Source of the DNA: Pterois miles | Lineage: Eukaryota; Chordata; Actinopteri; Perciformes; Scorpaenidae | NCBI GenBank assembly: GCA_947000775.1 | Contig: CAMQGK010000110.1 | Span: 22,107,501 to 22,171,500, forward strand | Direction of reading: 5' to 3' | Length of the DNA stretch: 64,000 bases | Part shown: positions 11,875-23,995 of the stretch, one piece after another | Layout of the letters: every line of letters begins with the position of its first letter | Position numbering within the stretch: position 1 is the first letter of the stretch | Notes under the pieces: model-generated | Seen by the model: the letters and a program-made list of their open reading frames with translations, nothing else | Database searches by the model: none | Told to the model about the DNA's origin: nothing | Program-made: the position numbers and the translations under genes

Positions 11875-14459
11875 TCAGATGCCTGGAAAGAAGTAGAAGT
11901 CCTTCGTCAGAGTGCATCTGTCTTTGCTCGGCATCTGTCTTTTGTTTTGAACAGCAAAATCTTCGAAGCGTCGCATGACCTGTATGGTTGAAAGAAACAG
12001 TTTATGAAATTAAGCAAGACTATGAATAATAAAATTGTCATTCCTGCTGATTATGTGGTGTTGTTGCCTCACAAACTGATATTGCTTTCCACTTACTCTT
12101 TTGAAAAGTTTCTCAATCTCTTCCTTGTATGCGTAGGTGAAAAACACATCAACGATATACTGGATGAGAAAAGACCCATGAATCGTGTGTCTGTATGAGA
12201 CAGTATCTGAAGAAAAACACACAGAAAATATAATTGTTAACTGTTTTCAATGCAGATTAATGATGTTAATCTTCATTGTGTTTTGAGCTATAGAATAAGA
12301 TCTGATAACTGTTAACTGACCAGGGGTGCAGGAAAGAAGAGAGATGAAATCTTTTTCTTTGTGTCCAAATTGCAAAGTATTGTCCTCGGTGTGACCTGGC
12401 TGTGACACATCATCACAGGCCACAGCTTGGTCTGCATCTTTAACAAGCACTGATCCGTTCTCCACTGAAACACATGCCAGACTTTTAAGACAGTGCATGA
12501 GAGCCTCGCTCACTTAAAGAGAACAACCAAATCATTAGTAAACTCCTTAATTAATTCATGTTGATGTTTATTGTGTCTGTGAGAACAGACTGGGATCACC
12601 TCCTCTGCAGGCCTGGATGATGATGATCTTGGGTTTGTTCAGCAGCGCTGGACATTCCTCTGAGCCCAAGTGTTTGTAAATGTTATTGATGGGGAACTCA
12701 TCGGATATCTCAGTATTCCAGTTGACACCGAGGACAGCTCCCAGTTTCCCGTGAGACATAATAACCACCACCACACTGTCTGTCAGTTTAAGTTTTGGAT
12801 GTTTGGAGAAATTAATCACAGCACTGTCGATTTCCTGTGAGAACACAAAAAGGCAGATGTCAGTTACTGTATCACTAAATCACCATACAGTTTTTTTTGT
12901 TTTTTAATTTCCCTTGTCATAAAAGTACCTGTCCTGTGAGGTCTCTGTACTTCACCACGTCATATCCCAGACCCTTGAGCAGCTTCTCCATGTTCTCCTC
13001 GTCCCTCTCAGCTCCATTTCGCTTAAATCTCTTTTCAGAAAATGTTATATTTGTGACTAACAGGGCCACGCGATTCCTAATGGAATTTATGGCCACAGGG
13101 TAAAGCTGAAAAACAAATTTAAAACTGTATTATGAAAATGTACCTCATATCTGGAAATAAACACATTGTAGACTTTATTAAGAAAACTATGTTTTCCCAC
13201 TTCTTTAACAACACCTTTCTATCAAAGTGAGGTAAACTGAGATGTACAGGAACCAACTTAATACTCCTGATATGCTTTTACAGTATGAATGACTAACATC
13301 TCCATCAGTCAGTTTCTCCTCCCAGAATTCCTTGCTGGTATGGATGAGTGTGGTGGACGGCTCCTGCTCCGTCTGTGGCCCTGCAACTGTGAAAAGCAAA
13401 AAATTTCTGTTCAAAACATCCTACATCACTTTGCATATTCACCTGTATTCATGACAGTGTCAGAGTATAATATCAGGTTGAACTGTGTGTGTGTGTGAAA
13501 TATGTCGGCTCACCTGGCTGAGCATGTTGACCAGTGGTCAGACCCAGGTAAAAGAAAAGTGTTGGGTCTCTGCTGTGAAAGTGAATGATCATCCTCCTGC
13601 TGGCGTTGTCTCCTTTCTTCTTCACCTGGTCAATGAGACTGCGTGCCTTGTCTGCTGTGCTCAGGTTCTCCTCAAGTATTGAGTCTTTCTGGCCATCGTT
13701 GAAGACACCATCTTGTAAAAGGTCGTCCAGGAGCTGCTTAATCAGTTCTCTCGACACCCTTTCCACAAACTTAGTCCTCACTCTGGCAAGCTCCTTATCT
13801 AGAAGAGACAATATAAATCACACAACTCAAAATGTTTTTTTTCAACGAAGGTACTAACATTGAATAAGACACTCAGAATATATGTTATGTAGGATTCCAT
13901 TACAACTGGAGGTTTATTCATTTCATCAATTCAAGCAGAACTGAGTCGGCAATGTCACCAAGTGTGCTGCAAACCCAGTTCTGGGGAGCCTCTGCTCAGA
14001 GAGGATTTTTTACCCTTGCTGGAGGCAAACTAACAAGATAATTCAAATATGATAGTTGTCTACAAAACAACACATGGATATGAGTGAGTCAGGAATGTGT
14101 GTACCCCCCAAATTATCTAATCAGTCACACACATACATCCATCCATCGTCAACCGCTTATCCCGTTAGGGGTCGCGGGGTTGCTGGAGCCGATCCCAGCT
14201 GGCATCAGGCAAAGGCGGGGTACACCCTGGACAGGTCGCCAGTCCATCGCAGGGCACATAGAGACAGACAACCATTCACACTCACATTCATATTCACACC
14301 TACGGGCAATTTAGAGTTAACCTAAAGCATGTCTTTGGACTGTGGGAGGAAGCCGGAGTACTTGCACGGGGAGAACATGCCAACTCCACACAAGCCGGAT
14401 TCGAACTTGCGACCCTCTTGCTGTGAGGCGAGAGTGCTAACCACTGCACCACCGTGCAG

Positions 14460-14511
<52 letters not shown>

Positions 14512-14513
14512 AT

Positions 14514-14561
<48 letters not shown>

Positions 14562-15403
14562 TATGGGAGTTTATATTTTTTTATTTATTTATTTATTTTC
14601 AGTGCACAATATGCTGAAAGGTTATTATTGTATGTTTGCCCAATGATGCCAAATATTCTGCCGACTGCAGGAGCATAAAAAGCATAAATCTATATGTTTT
14701 GACTATTTCCATATGTTTTCTGATAGTTGAGCTACACTTGATAGTGGCTAAACTGTGGGTAAAGCCTTATTTTAAGCCTTTATTTTTACGTTGCTGTTGC
14801 AGTGGTGGGTTGACTGGTTTGTGCTCTTCCTCCTTCCACCTACGCCCACAGTTTTCTCACTTCACTTTATCAGCTGAAAACAGAAGACCCTTCACTGAAG
14901 TAATAATTAAACAAAACTGTGGGCTGACTGCATACTTTTCAGCTCCATAAACTCACATTTATAGTTTGCCAACTTATTCCGAACAAACACATTAAGAGAC
15001 TGAATGTAATGTAAAACATACAATATCACTCTTGTCATTTCAGTACTGTTTATCTGAAACAAGAAGCGTGTAGATTGTAAATATGAAAACCATCATTTTA
15101 TTTTTTACATCTAAACGGATTTAACAACAGCACAAAGTTGGGCGGAAATGAGCGCCAGCAAAGTGAAACCAATACGTGGAACACACAACACTATTCACAA
15201 TTAAAAGACTTTTCTTTGACAAGCTTTGCAAAACAAAAGTCGCACACTATTTCTAAATCCCCCCATCGCCCTCATAGCACAGACTACTTCAGCTCAACTT
15301 CATTTACGCACGCAGTCTCATCGCCTTCATATTGATGTCAACATACACCAAAGTTCTGGTTACTTGTAAAAGTACATTTAGATCGTGAACTCTTACCTGC
15401 CAT
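11875..15403 (-). CDS. casp1: Caspase-1 with N-terminal CARD, complete
   Basis: Inflammatory cysteine protease that matures IL-1-type cytokines and cleaves gasdermins when recruited to inflammasomes. Eight coding exons join without a phase error: 15403-15397, 13798-13514, 13386-13298, 13105-12929, 12834-12600, 12464-12321, 12206-12097, 11979-11875 (383 codons; human 404). The first exon supplies MA and the first base of D, as in human CASP1 (MADK). Residues 3-95 form the CARD. The protease has VVIMSHG (His214) and QACRG (Cys262), followed by a linker with several Asp and the p10 motif KEKDFISLLSCTP. The end is LTKDFYFFPGI. I start exon 6 at GTTTCAG|TGGAG because it restores QACRGVENGSV. Most percomorph casp1 genes have a CARD where zebrafish caspa has a pyrin domain. 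All splice sites are GT/AG. Confidence 0.93.
14136..14459 (+). repeat. Common fish interspersed repeat in casp1 intron 1
   Basis: Runs from CATCCATCCATCGTCAACCG through GGGTACACCCTGGACAGGTC and GGGAGGAAGCCGGAGTAC to GCTAACCACTGCACCACCGT. This is a very abundant teleost element, usually taken for a retroposon 3' part. It is missing at the corresponding place in the second caspase copy (18800-19440), so it inserted after the duplication or was lost there. Confidence 0.8.
14460..14557. repeat. Compound CA/TA microsatellite
   Basis: About 16 CA units, then TA units, a second short CA run and a longer TA run. It lies directly after the interspersed repeat. Confidence 0.95.
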
Positions 15404-15989
15404 TCCTCAAATCTCGTGCCACAGAAGTGTTGAAAAGAGAGAAAACTGAAGTCTGCAGGTTACGACGCAAAAGCTCCGCAGTTGCCAACAACCAGTATGC
15501 AGGGACGGGTGCGCGATACCGATGCGTACAGGCGTAGCCCGCTGGTTGATATCACGATGTTTCCTGCTTTAAACCAAATAACCCAGCCTACTTTATTTTA
15601 TCAGGCCTCTACAGAAATACATTTCTGTGTTCCTGCCAAAGCCTAACAAAGTGTGGCTTTAAAAAGAGAAGCATCGCTCCAAATGGTGCAGCCATCATCT
15701 GCACATCTTTGTGATATTAATCCATATTTGAAATAGACCCTAACATGATGAACCCCACATTGAAACAGTGTTATCTGTGCATCTTTCATCAGCATGCAGC
15801 TGCACCAGGTGGCTCTCAGCTCATAGACAGCAAACTTCCAAGAAAAATAAAGGTTTTTAATAGTGTAAACAGATATACTGTGTAGGATACTGTAGAGTCA
15901 AACTATAACAGGTACAGTTAGCATTGGTTGAACATCTAGGGCCTATTGCAGTTTTGTGTTCAGATGAAGGAATCTTTAATGGTCTTTTA

Positions 15990-16430
15990 GTTAAACCAGA
16001 CCACAGGGACATTTCCACCATGTAGACGTCTGTGCTGCTGTGGTTTCTGAAGGATTTTATGGTGTTTTGTTTGTTTGTTTGTTTTTACCAGTTTGAGAAA
16101 AATATAATTTAAAACCTGTTACATAGTGCAGTCCCTGTCAGTATTACAATGAACCAATGTATTATTATACAGTACATTATTATATACTGTATAGTTTTAG
16201 AAGCTGCAAGGAAGTTTCATTTGTGACACACGCAGATGTCTCATAATCCCCGACGCTGACATGGCAGGTCAAATCAAACAACACAGTTCAAAATATTTAT
16301 CATTTCAAGAGTCATTTGCAGTCAATGGTGTAACTGATCAACTTCACAGACTTGTCGGCAACTTTTCTCTCCCCTCTCTGAAGCTAAAAACATTTTTAAA
16401 TATCACATTTTTAAAAAAAGAATATAAAGT
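15990..16430. repeat. Upstream flank of casp1, duplicated at 20550-20990
   Basis: Nearly identical to 20550-20990 in the same orientation, including AACCAGACCACAGGGACATT and the TATTATTATACAGTACATTA block. It marks the clean end of the tandem duplication that carries the caspase copies. No coding sequence is seen in it or in 15404-15990, which should hold the casp1 promoter. Confidence 0.85.
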
Positions 16431-16617
16431 TATGATTTGATGCGTGATTTTGAATTTAAGACATTAAGTGTTATAAGTTTATGAATGTCTTGTGAGGGAA
16501 AAGAGACAGATAACTGGATTTTTTGTATGAAAATATTTTAATTGTTGACTTATGCTAACATGAGTACATCTAATATGGCTTGAGGAACATATGATAATTA
16601 ATGATGAGATTTAATGA

Positions 16618-17110
16618 GAGTAATATATTATGATAAAATAAAAATGAAAGGGCATTGATAAGGAGGACAATTTTGGTATTTGAAGATTAGCTGATAATAT
16701 GCATATTTATTAAATAAAGGTTAGAGTTCTTCATTAGGGGTGTTAGAAGTGTTTTGATGGGGTGGGGGTGGGCTGGGGACAGACTAAGAAAGATGGACAT
16801 TTAAATAACACTAAAAAGAAAAAGAAAATGAAGTCAAGTTAAGGTATTAATAAACTGGCTTTATAAAAATAGTTTATTTTGTGTAAAAGGAATGTAAAAT
16901 ATGAACTTGGCGTGATATGAAGTAGAGTAAAAGTAACTTACATTGTAAAGACAAGCTATGTAGATGGAATAAAAAGGATAAAGTTTCCACAATATAGCTG
17001 CGTACAGGAAAAACAACTATGAGAGAGAAATGGTGAGCTAGTGAGAATGTTTAGTATTATTAAAAATGTTTGAACTTGGCTGGGCTACATAGTAAGATAT
17101 ATAATGTTTG
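16618..17110. repeat. Eroded copy of the sequence at 24400-24980
   Basis: Shares ordered blocks such as GGAGGACAATTTTGGTATTT, AGAAGTGTTTTGATGGGGTG and TTTATTTTGTGTAAAAGGAA with 24400-24980, and with 27590-27899. Differences are mostly short deletions. It sits between the two caspase duplication units. Confidence 0.75.
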
Positions 17111-17139
17111 CTGAACTAGTCACTAATAGAAACACGGCT

Positions 17140-20108
17140 GTCTTAAAACAGTGAATTGCCTAGATGCTGGAAAGAAGTAGAAGTCTCGTAGAGTGATCTG
17201 TCTTTGGTGGATCTGTCGCTTTAAAAGGGAAAATTTAAAGCGTGAACTGTGTGGTTGAAAAAACAGGTATGAAATTAGAAGACTTAGAATAAAAGAAACG
17301 AACTGCTGATTATGTGGTGTTGTTGCCTAAAACTGATATTGCCCACTTACTTTTGAAAAGTTCTAATCTTGAATGCGTAGGTGAAAAATATATAACGATA
17401 TACTGGATGAGAAAAGACCAGAATGTGTGTTGTATGAGACAGTATTGAAGAAAAAAAAGACAATATAATTGTTAACTGAATGCAGTTAATGATGTTAATT
17501 ATTGTGTTGAGTATAGAATAAGATTGATAACTGTTAACTGACAGGGGTGGAGGAAAGAAGAGAGATGAAATCTTGTGTCAAATTGCTGTGGACATACAAA
17601 CTGCCTGAAAACACGAGATTTAAGATTAAAGAGAAAACAAATATTAGTAAACTCCTTAATTAATTATGTTGATGTTTGTTGTATTGTGAGAAAGACTGGG
17701 ATACCTCTACAAGTGGATGATGATGATTGGGTTGAGGGCTGGACATGAGCCAAGGTTGTAAATGTTATTGATGGGGACTATGGATACTAGTATTAGTTGA
17801 CACCGAGGACAGCTCCAGTTTCCCGTGAGACATAATAACACACACACTGCTGTAGTTTAAGTTTTGGATGTTTGGAGAAATTAATAAGACTGTCGATTCC
17901 TGTGAGAACAAAAAGGAGATGTCAGTTACTGTTACTAAACACCATACAGTTTTTTTGTTTTTAATTCCTTGTATAAAAGTACCTGTCCTGTGAGGTCTCT
18001 GTACTTCACCACCTCATCCAGACCCTTGAGAGCTTCTCCATGTTCTCCTCGCTCAGCTATGCTAATATAGAAAATGTTATATTTGTGATAAAGGGCACGC
18101 GATCTAATGGAATTTTGGCAAGGGTAAAGCTGAAAAAAAATTTAAAACTGTTTATGAAAATGTACCTATTGGAAATAAAAATTGTAGAATTGAGAAAACT
18201 AGTCCCACTGTTTAACAACACTATAAAGTGAGGTAAACTGAGATGTAAGGAACAACTTAATACTCCTGATATGCTTTACAGTATGAATGACTAAATTCCA
18301 TAGTCAGTTCTCAGAATTGCTGCTATGGATGAGTGTGGTGGACACGCCCGTGTGGCTGAACTGGGAAAAGAAAAATTGTTAAAACACAAAACTTGCATAA
18401 CTGTTTATGAAGTGTAGAGTATAATATAGGTTGAAGTGTGTGTGTGTGTGAAATATGTGGCTACTGGCTGAGATGTTGACAGTGGTAGACCAGGTAAAAG
18501 AAAAGTGTTGGGTTGCTGTGAAAGTGAATGATCATCCTCTTGCTGGCTTTGTCTCCTTTTGCACTATAATGAGACGCGGCCTGTGCTGTGCTAGGTTTTA
18601 AGTATTGAGTCTTTTGGCATGTTGAAGACACATTTGTAAAGGTGTCAGGAGCTGCTTAATCAGTTCTCTCGACACCCTTACAAACTTAGTCCTCACTCTG
18701 GCAAGCTCCTTTTAGAAGAGGAATATAAAAAAACTCAAATGTAAGAAGGTACTAAATTGAATAAGACACTAGAATATAGTTATGTTATGTTTGTAGGATT
18801 TGTGGAGGAACATTTAGAGAATTAATTGGAGACTGAAGAAGTGGACGGCATATTTGGATAGTGGACAAACATACATAAGAAAAAAATGATTTGCACCCAG
18901 GCTGTTTAGACTTTAAAAACTCTAGCCCATGACAGGAGATTTGGTGAGGTATTTGAGAGAGAGCATCTATGGGATTAATAGAGGAGCTAATACTAAACCA
19001 TAAATGGTAAACTAGGAATGCTGATAAATATAAATAATATTGTAAAGTTGTAAAATTTGAAAGTGTGCTCAGCTGGTGGGCGGTGTTGGTTAGCTGATTA
19101 AATGGTGCGAGTCAAAACTTTAAGCTAAAAGTTAAAGATGTTGAAAAATTTGAGGAGAGAAATAGATTAAGTAAAGAATGTTGATTAAATTTGATAGCAC
19201 TGCAGTTTGACATTGATGGGAGTTTATGAGTGATGCTAAGACATCAGCTCAGGGTTGATTGGTTGTTTTCTAGTCTGTGAAATCTTGAGATGCATTAAGA
19301 GAAGGAGGGCACAGATGAAATGATTTTTAGAGATAAACTGTCTCATGCAATATAGATATAGATATAGATATAGTGAGTTTTTCTAAAAATAATTTTAATC
19401 ATATTTGCACCATTTCTACCCGCTGCTGCTTTAAGATGTGTGTGTCTGTTATAAATCATTACCATAAATCTATATGTTTTGACTATTTCCATATGTTTTC
19501 TGATAGTTGAGCTACACTTGATAGTGGTAAACTGTGGGTAAAGCCTTATTTTAGCCTTTATTTTTACGTTGCTGTTGAGTGGTGGGTTGACTGGTTTGTG
19601 CTCTTCCTCCTTCCCCTACGCCCACAGTTTTCTCACTTCACTTTAGCTGAAAAGAGCCCTCATGAAGTAATAATTAAAAAAACTGTGGGCTGACTGCATA
19701 CTTTTAGCTCCATAAACTCACATTTATAGTTTGCACTTTTCCGAAAAAAATTAGAGCTGAATGTAATGTAAAACATACAATATCCTCTTGTCATTTAGTT
19801 TGTTTTTGAAAAAGAAGCGTGTAGATTGTAAATATGAAACTCATTTATTTTTTCATTAAACGGATTTAAAAGGTTGGGGGAAAGGCGAGAAAGTGAAACA
19901 ATAGTGGCACACAACACTATTCAAATTAAAAGACTTTTCTTTGACGGCTTTGCAAAAAGAAGTCGCACACTTTTCTGATCCCCCCTCGCCCTCATAGCCA
20001 GCTACTTCAGCTCACTTCATTTACGCACGCGTCTTCGCCTTCATATTGATGTAACATACACAAAGTTCTGGTTACTTGTAAGTATTTAGACGGACGCTTC
20101 CTGCCTTC
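17140..20108 (-). pseudogene. Second caspase-1 copy, eroded by many small deletions
   Basis: Collinear with casp1 at 11875-15403: final exon near 17150-17255, p10 exons near 17350-17590, the QACRG exon near 17690-17905, p20 exon near 17980-18130, CARD exon near 18530-18715 and the ATGGCAG start exon near 20102-20108. As written, every exon is frameshifted by losses of one to five bases. Substitutions are few, and losses favour C-containing steps, which is not how a pseudogene normally decays. I think the consensus is poor and that the real gene may be intact. It lacks the interspersed repeat and microsatellite found in casp1 intron 1, so it is a real second locus or haplotype and not a simple re-use of the same reads. 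Confidence 0.8.
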
Positions 20109-21169
20109 CTCAATCTGTGCAAGAAGTGTTGAAAAGAGAGAAAATGAAGTCGAGGTTACGACGCAGAAGCTCCGGCTGCCAACAACCGGTATGAGGGAGG
20201 GTGCGCGATACCGATGCGTAGGGTGGTGGTTGATATCAGATGTTTCTTCTTTAAACCAAATAAGCCTATTGATTTTTCAGGCCTCTAAGAAATAATTTCT
20301 GTTTCCTGCCAGCCTAAAAGTGTGGCTTTAAGGCGCATATGGTGGCTTTGTCTTTATAATCCATATTTAGACCTAATTGCCCATGAGTGTTCTGTGCATT
20401 TTTAATGCGCTGCCCGGTGGAGCTATAGAGCTAAAAATTTTTATAGTGTAGATATTGTGTGGATATGTATAGTAAATATAGGTAGTTGATTGGTTGAATC
20501 TGGGCTTTGAGTTTTGTGTTAGATGAAGGTTTTATGGTCTTTTAGTTAAACCAGACCACAGGGACATTTCCACCATGTGCGTCTGTGTTGCTGTGGTTTC
20601 TGAGGATTTTTGGTGTTTTGTTTGTGTGTTTGTTTGTTTGTTTTTACCAGTATGAGAAAAATATCATTTAAACATAGTGCAGTCCCTGTCAGTATTACAA
20701 TGAACCAATGTATTATTATACAGTACATTATTATATACTGTATAGTTTTAGAAGCTGCAAGGAAGTTTCATTTGTGACACACGCAGATGTCTCATAATCC
20801 CCGACACTGACATGGCAGGTCAAATCAAACAACACAGTTCTAAATATTTATCATTTTAAGTCATTTGCAGTCAATGGTGTAACTGATCAACTTCACAGAC
20901 TTGTCGGCAACTTTTCTCTCCCCTCTCTGAAGCTAAAAACATTTTAAATATCACATTTTCTAAAAACAAGAATATAAAGTTCATGATTATACATGTGTTG
21001 ATTTTGAATTTAAGACTTGAAGTGATTAAAAAATTATGAATGCACATCGTGAGGGAACAAGAGACACTGGATTTGTTTTGCAGTGAAAATGCCTTTAATT
21101 GTTGCGTTTATGCTAACATGCAGTACATCTAATATGGCTTGAGGAACGTCATGATAATGAATGATGAGC

Positions 21170-21258
21170 ATCTTCATTCTTCATATTCTCTGTCCACAAT
21201 GCATCAGCAGTAGGAATGAGCATGGATGGCCTGTTCTGCTCCTCTTGTGACACTGTGG
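21170..21258 (-). pseudogene. Orphan exon 3 of a caspase-1-like gene
   Basis: After gctgtttgcag the frame reads ATVSQEEQNRPSMLIPTADA and continues to HHSLS and a stop. It aligns with casp1 exon 3 (VAGPQTEQEPSTTLIHTSKE). It expects a phase-1 partner, but the CARD exon upstream now ends in a stop. No p20 or p10 exons belonging to it follow before the next caspase copy starts at 20108. Confidence 0.65.
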
Positions 21259-21906
21259 CTGCAAACAGCAAAACAACATCACTGCCATCAGACTGCTGTT
21301 CAAAATTATGAGTTTCTCTGCACTGGAGATACTTATGTTTTTTCTTGTTGTCAACGGTATCTTTTTCCTGTGTGCAATAGAAGTCCATTGTTGTCCAAAA
21401 ACTATTAAAACACATCGATGAGCCACAAAGTTGCACTGGGTGACATTTTCCTTCATTGCAATAATCATGAGCTCTGTATTTTGAGTCAATCCCATATATA
21501 CTGTAAATACTACATGTTAATTAATCTGCAGCTGACAATTATACTCCTGTTTTGAGTGACAGATATACTCAAACCTGCGGCACCCAGCTGCTTCAAGAAA
21601 CTACCGAGCCTTTCTTTAAATGGAAGTATATGTTTGAGACCAGTTTGTCACAGTTCAGGTCTTCAGAAACAGAAAGTGCTGAGACAGACTGTTGGCTTTG
21701 GTCATTTCATGGGTTTCATTTACTGTATGAAGAATATTGAATACTAGCAAAGTCCTCCCTTCCTCAAGCACATTCTACCTTCTTCTTTGTTTACCTTACA
21801 TTTCTACATGACAGCATCAAAGTACATTAGTTTGTCACACAACTTTAATAAAATGAGGACAAAGCTTTTTTAATGTTGAGCAGCTCTGCTGAAGTATGCA
21901 GCTCAC

Positions 21907-23548
21907 CTAAATAGGTTGCCCAGAGAACAGACCCAAGGTGGAGTAAAGTGTAGGATCTCTGATGTGAAGGTGAGCGATCATCTTCCTGCTGCCGTTGTCT
22001 CCTTTCTGCCTCACCACGTCGACGAGACTGCGAGCTTTGTCTGCTGTGCTCAGGTTCTCCTCAAGTATTGAGTCTTTCTGGCCATCGTTGATGACACCAT
22101 CTTCTAAAAGGTCGTCCAGGAGCTGCTTAACCAGTTCTCGCGACGCCTTTTCCACAAACAACGTCCTCACTCTGGCAAGCTCCTTGTCTAGATGCAAGAA
22201 TAAATTATATGTCTCAAAGGTCTTAAGATGAATATCACATTAAAAATATTTACAAAAAGGTGTCTGGAGTAGAAAAGTACAAAATGCCATGAGTTTAGTA
22301 CAGATGGTTAGTTACACTGGACTAGACTTTACACTAAAAAAACGGGTCAGTGTTGGGAGCAGGAGTAGGATCCTCATCCTTTACTAAAGTACAAGTTGTA
22401 ATATCCTGTAAAAAAAAAAAATATACTCCATTACATGTAAAATTCCTGCAAAATTAAATGTGGTAACTGGTCGAGGTGGAGCTAATAGTAACAACTTTAT
22501 ACAGTATACTGCTGTTTAATCTATAACAATGCATCATTTTCTATAAACAGACCTTCATCTACATCGTGACAATTCAGGAAATAGTCTGTATGGTAAAAAT
22601 TTCAATATTTGCCTCTGAAGTGGAAGGAGTATAAATGAAAAGGATAAAAAAAAAAAACTCAAAGTTTCACTTAATGTGTGTATTGTTACTTTTAACAATT
22701 CAACGATGTAGGTTTCTAAAAATTGAAAGTATGTTTATGTTGTCATGTTTCCTTCTTAGTGTAAAAATGATGCCTTCCTTGGAGGTGAAACCATAAATAA
22801 ATGTGTCTATTCATGGTACAGTATGAATTTGTACCCAGGCAGCTATTTTTAATACTATATTGTTTGTTACAGTCTGAGGAACGAAATCATAAAAACCCAA
22901 TTCATGATTAACCTCTAATCATTTAATCTTTCATCTCTAATCTGTGAGGAATAGGTGGTAAACTATCTTGTTGTTACATTAAGAAAACATCACAGATTTC
23001 AGCCTTTTTTTGGTTCTTAGTCAAAGAACATGTAAATCTTTATTTAAAAAAAAAAAACCGTGCGAGCTGATCTTTGGTTGTTCCGTTCTCTTGATAAACA
23101 GGATGCAGCTTGTTTAAAATGACGTGAACAAGCGGATCAAAGTTAAACCACACAGTCAACATTTCCTTACAGCATTAATACCATTTGACTTACTGTTACA
23201 TCATATGTTGAGTGATAGGAGGATTATGATTTTAAATTCGTAATAGTTTGTTTCCTTTAGCTGTGTGCGTAATATGGACAGGCACAAGATGAGCATCAAA
23301 GTTTAACTTGGTTTTGAACGTGCAATTTGTTTTTCTTGCCACGTGATGTTATGCGCAATCCTCTGTAGTATTTTGCAACTATTGCCAGTATTGAAAAAGG
23401 AAATCGTACATCATCTTTACAGTCTCCATACCCATATACTACTTTGTACACGCGCAAGTATTTAATTGCCGCCGATCTACAACTTGAGTTACGCCTGTAG
23501 GGTTTCTTACAAAGTCAATTTTAGACAACAAATCCTCTTACCTGCCAT
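21907..23548 (-). CDS. CARD-only caspase-1-like protein (95 aa)
   Basis: Two exons, 23548-23542 (ATGGCAG, donor gtaaga) and 22187-21907, give a 95-residue protein that starts MADKELARVRTLFVEKASRE and ends TLGLFSGQPI before an in-frame TAG. The stop codon is the last codon before a good donor (gtgagc), where casp1 reads ...QPG and continues. Over the CARD it is closely similar to casp1 (DGQKDSILEENLSTADKARS is shared). No catalytic exons of its own remain downstream, only the orphan exon 3. In size and origin it parallels human CARD16 (COP) and CARD18 (ICEBERG), CARD-only decoys derived from CASP1. The role as an inhibitor of caspase-1 recruitment is inference. It could also be a caspase gene recently broken by an indel at the end of exon 2. 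Confidence 0.72.
22200..23535. other. Intron 1 of the CARD-only gene; nothing further seen
   Basis: AT-rich, with several A runs and no second exon or repeat that I can name. Confidence 0.5.
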
Positions 23549-23995
23549 CACTGTCACACTGTGCGTCATGTAGGTTGACCATCAACGGGTTTACATTCAC
23601 CCCTCCTGTGGACTCCTCCCTGCTTGTAGCGACGACCGAGTGCGTAAAGCTTTACCTGGAGATGTTCGCGCCGAGCAACCTGCTTAGCGTAACTAGTTAA
23701 TAGTTTCGTTTTCGCGAACAGAAAACGATGCAGCGGTTTGAATTATTGTTATAGGCTGTCCAAAAGAACACGGAAACACCTGGAAGGTCCAGGTGTTGGC
23801 CTGATGACAGGTTGGAGTCATGATCTGATGGTGCTGGCTGAATTGTGTCTTAATCATTTTGTGAAACAGTGTGAGGAGGGGAAACGAAAACTGCATTGTT
23901 ACAGATTCAACTATGCAATAAGCTTGTTCCGTACATAAAAACAGTTCAACCTCCCAGCTACATCACATTAATCTTTACATATTAATGCAGTAAGT
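23549..23995. other. 5' flank of the CARD-only gene and intergenic DNA
   Basis: Should hold the promoter for the minus-strand CARD gene. No TATA box or other decisive element is recognised. The sequence at 23870-23930 partly recurs at 24262-24330 (for example TTACAGATT plus AACTATGCAATAAGC), a short local duplication. Confidence 0.4.

Larger units (their letters stand above)
16430..20560. other. Low-quality island 2 (deletion-ridden copy of 11840-16600)
   Basis: Compared with the clean partner, the island loses bases at scores of places, for example GAAAAACACATCAACGATAT becomes GAAAAATATATAACGATAT. Outside the island the same duplication (20560-20990) is nearly perfect. The sharp change in divergence at both edges points to a change in consensus quality and not to biology. 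Confidence 0.75.

Noticed and set aside
12470..12513. Upstream start of casp1 exon 6 (SEALMHCLKSLACV...)
   Set aside because: The frame is open, but the acceptor would be poor, and the inner acceptor at 12465 restores the conserved QACRG-xENGSVLV join.
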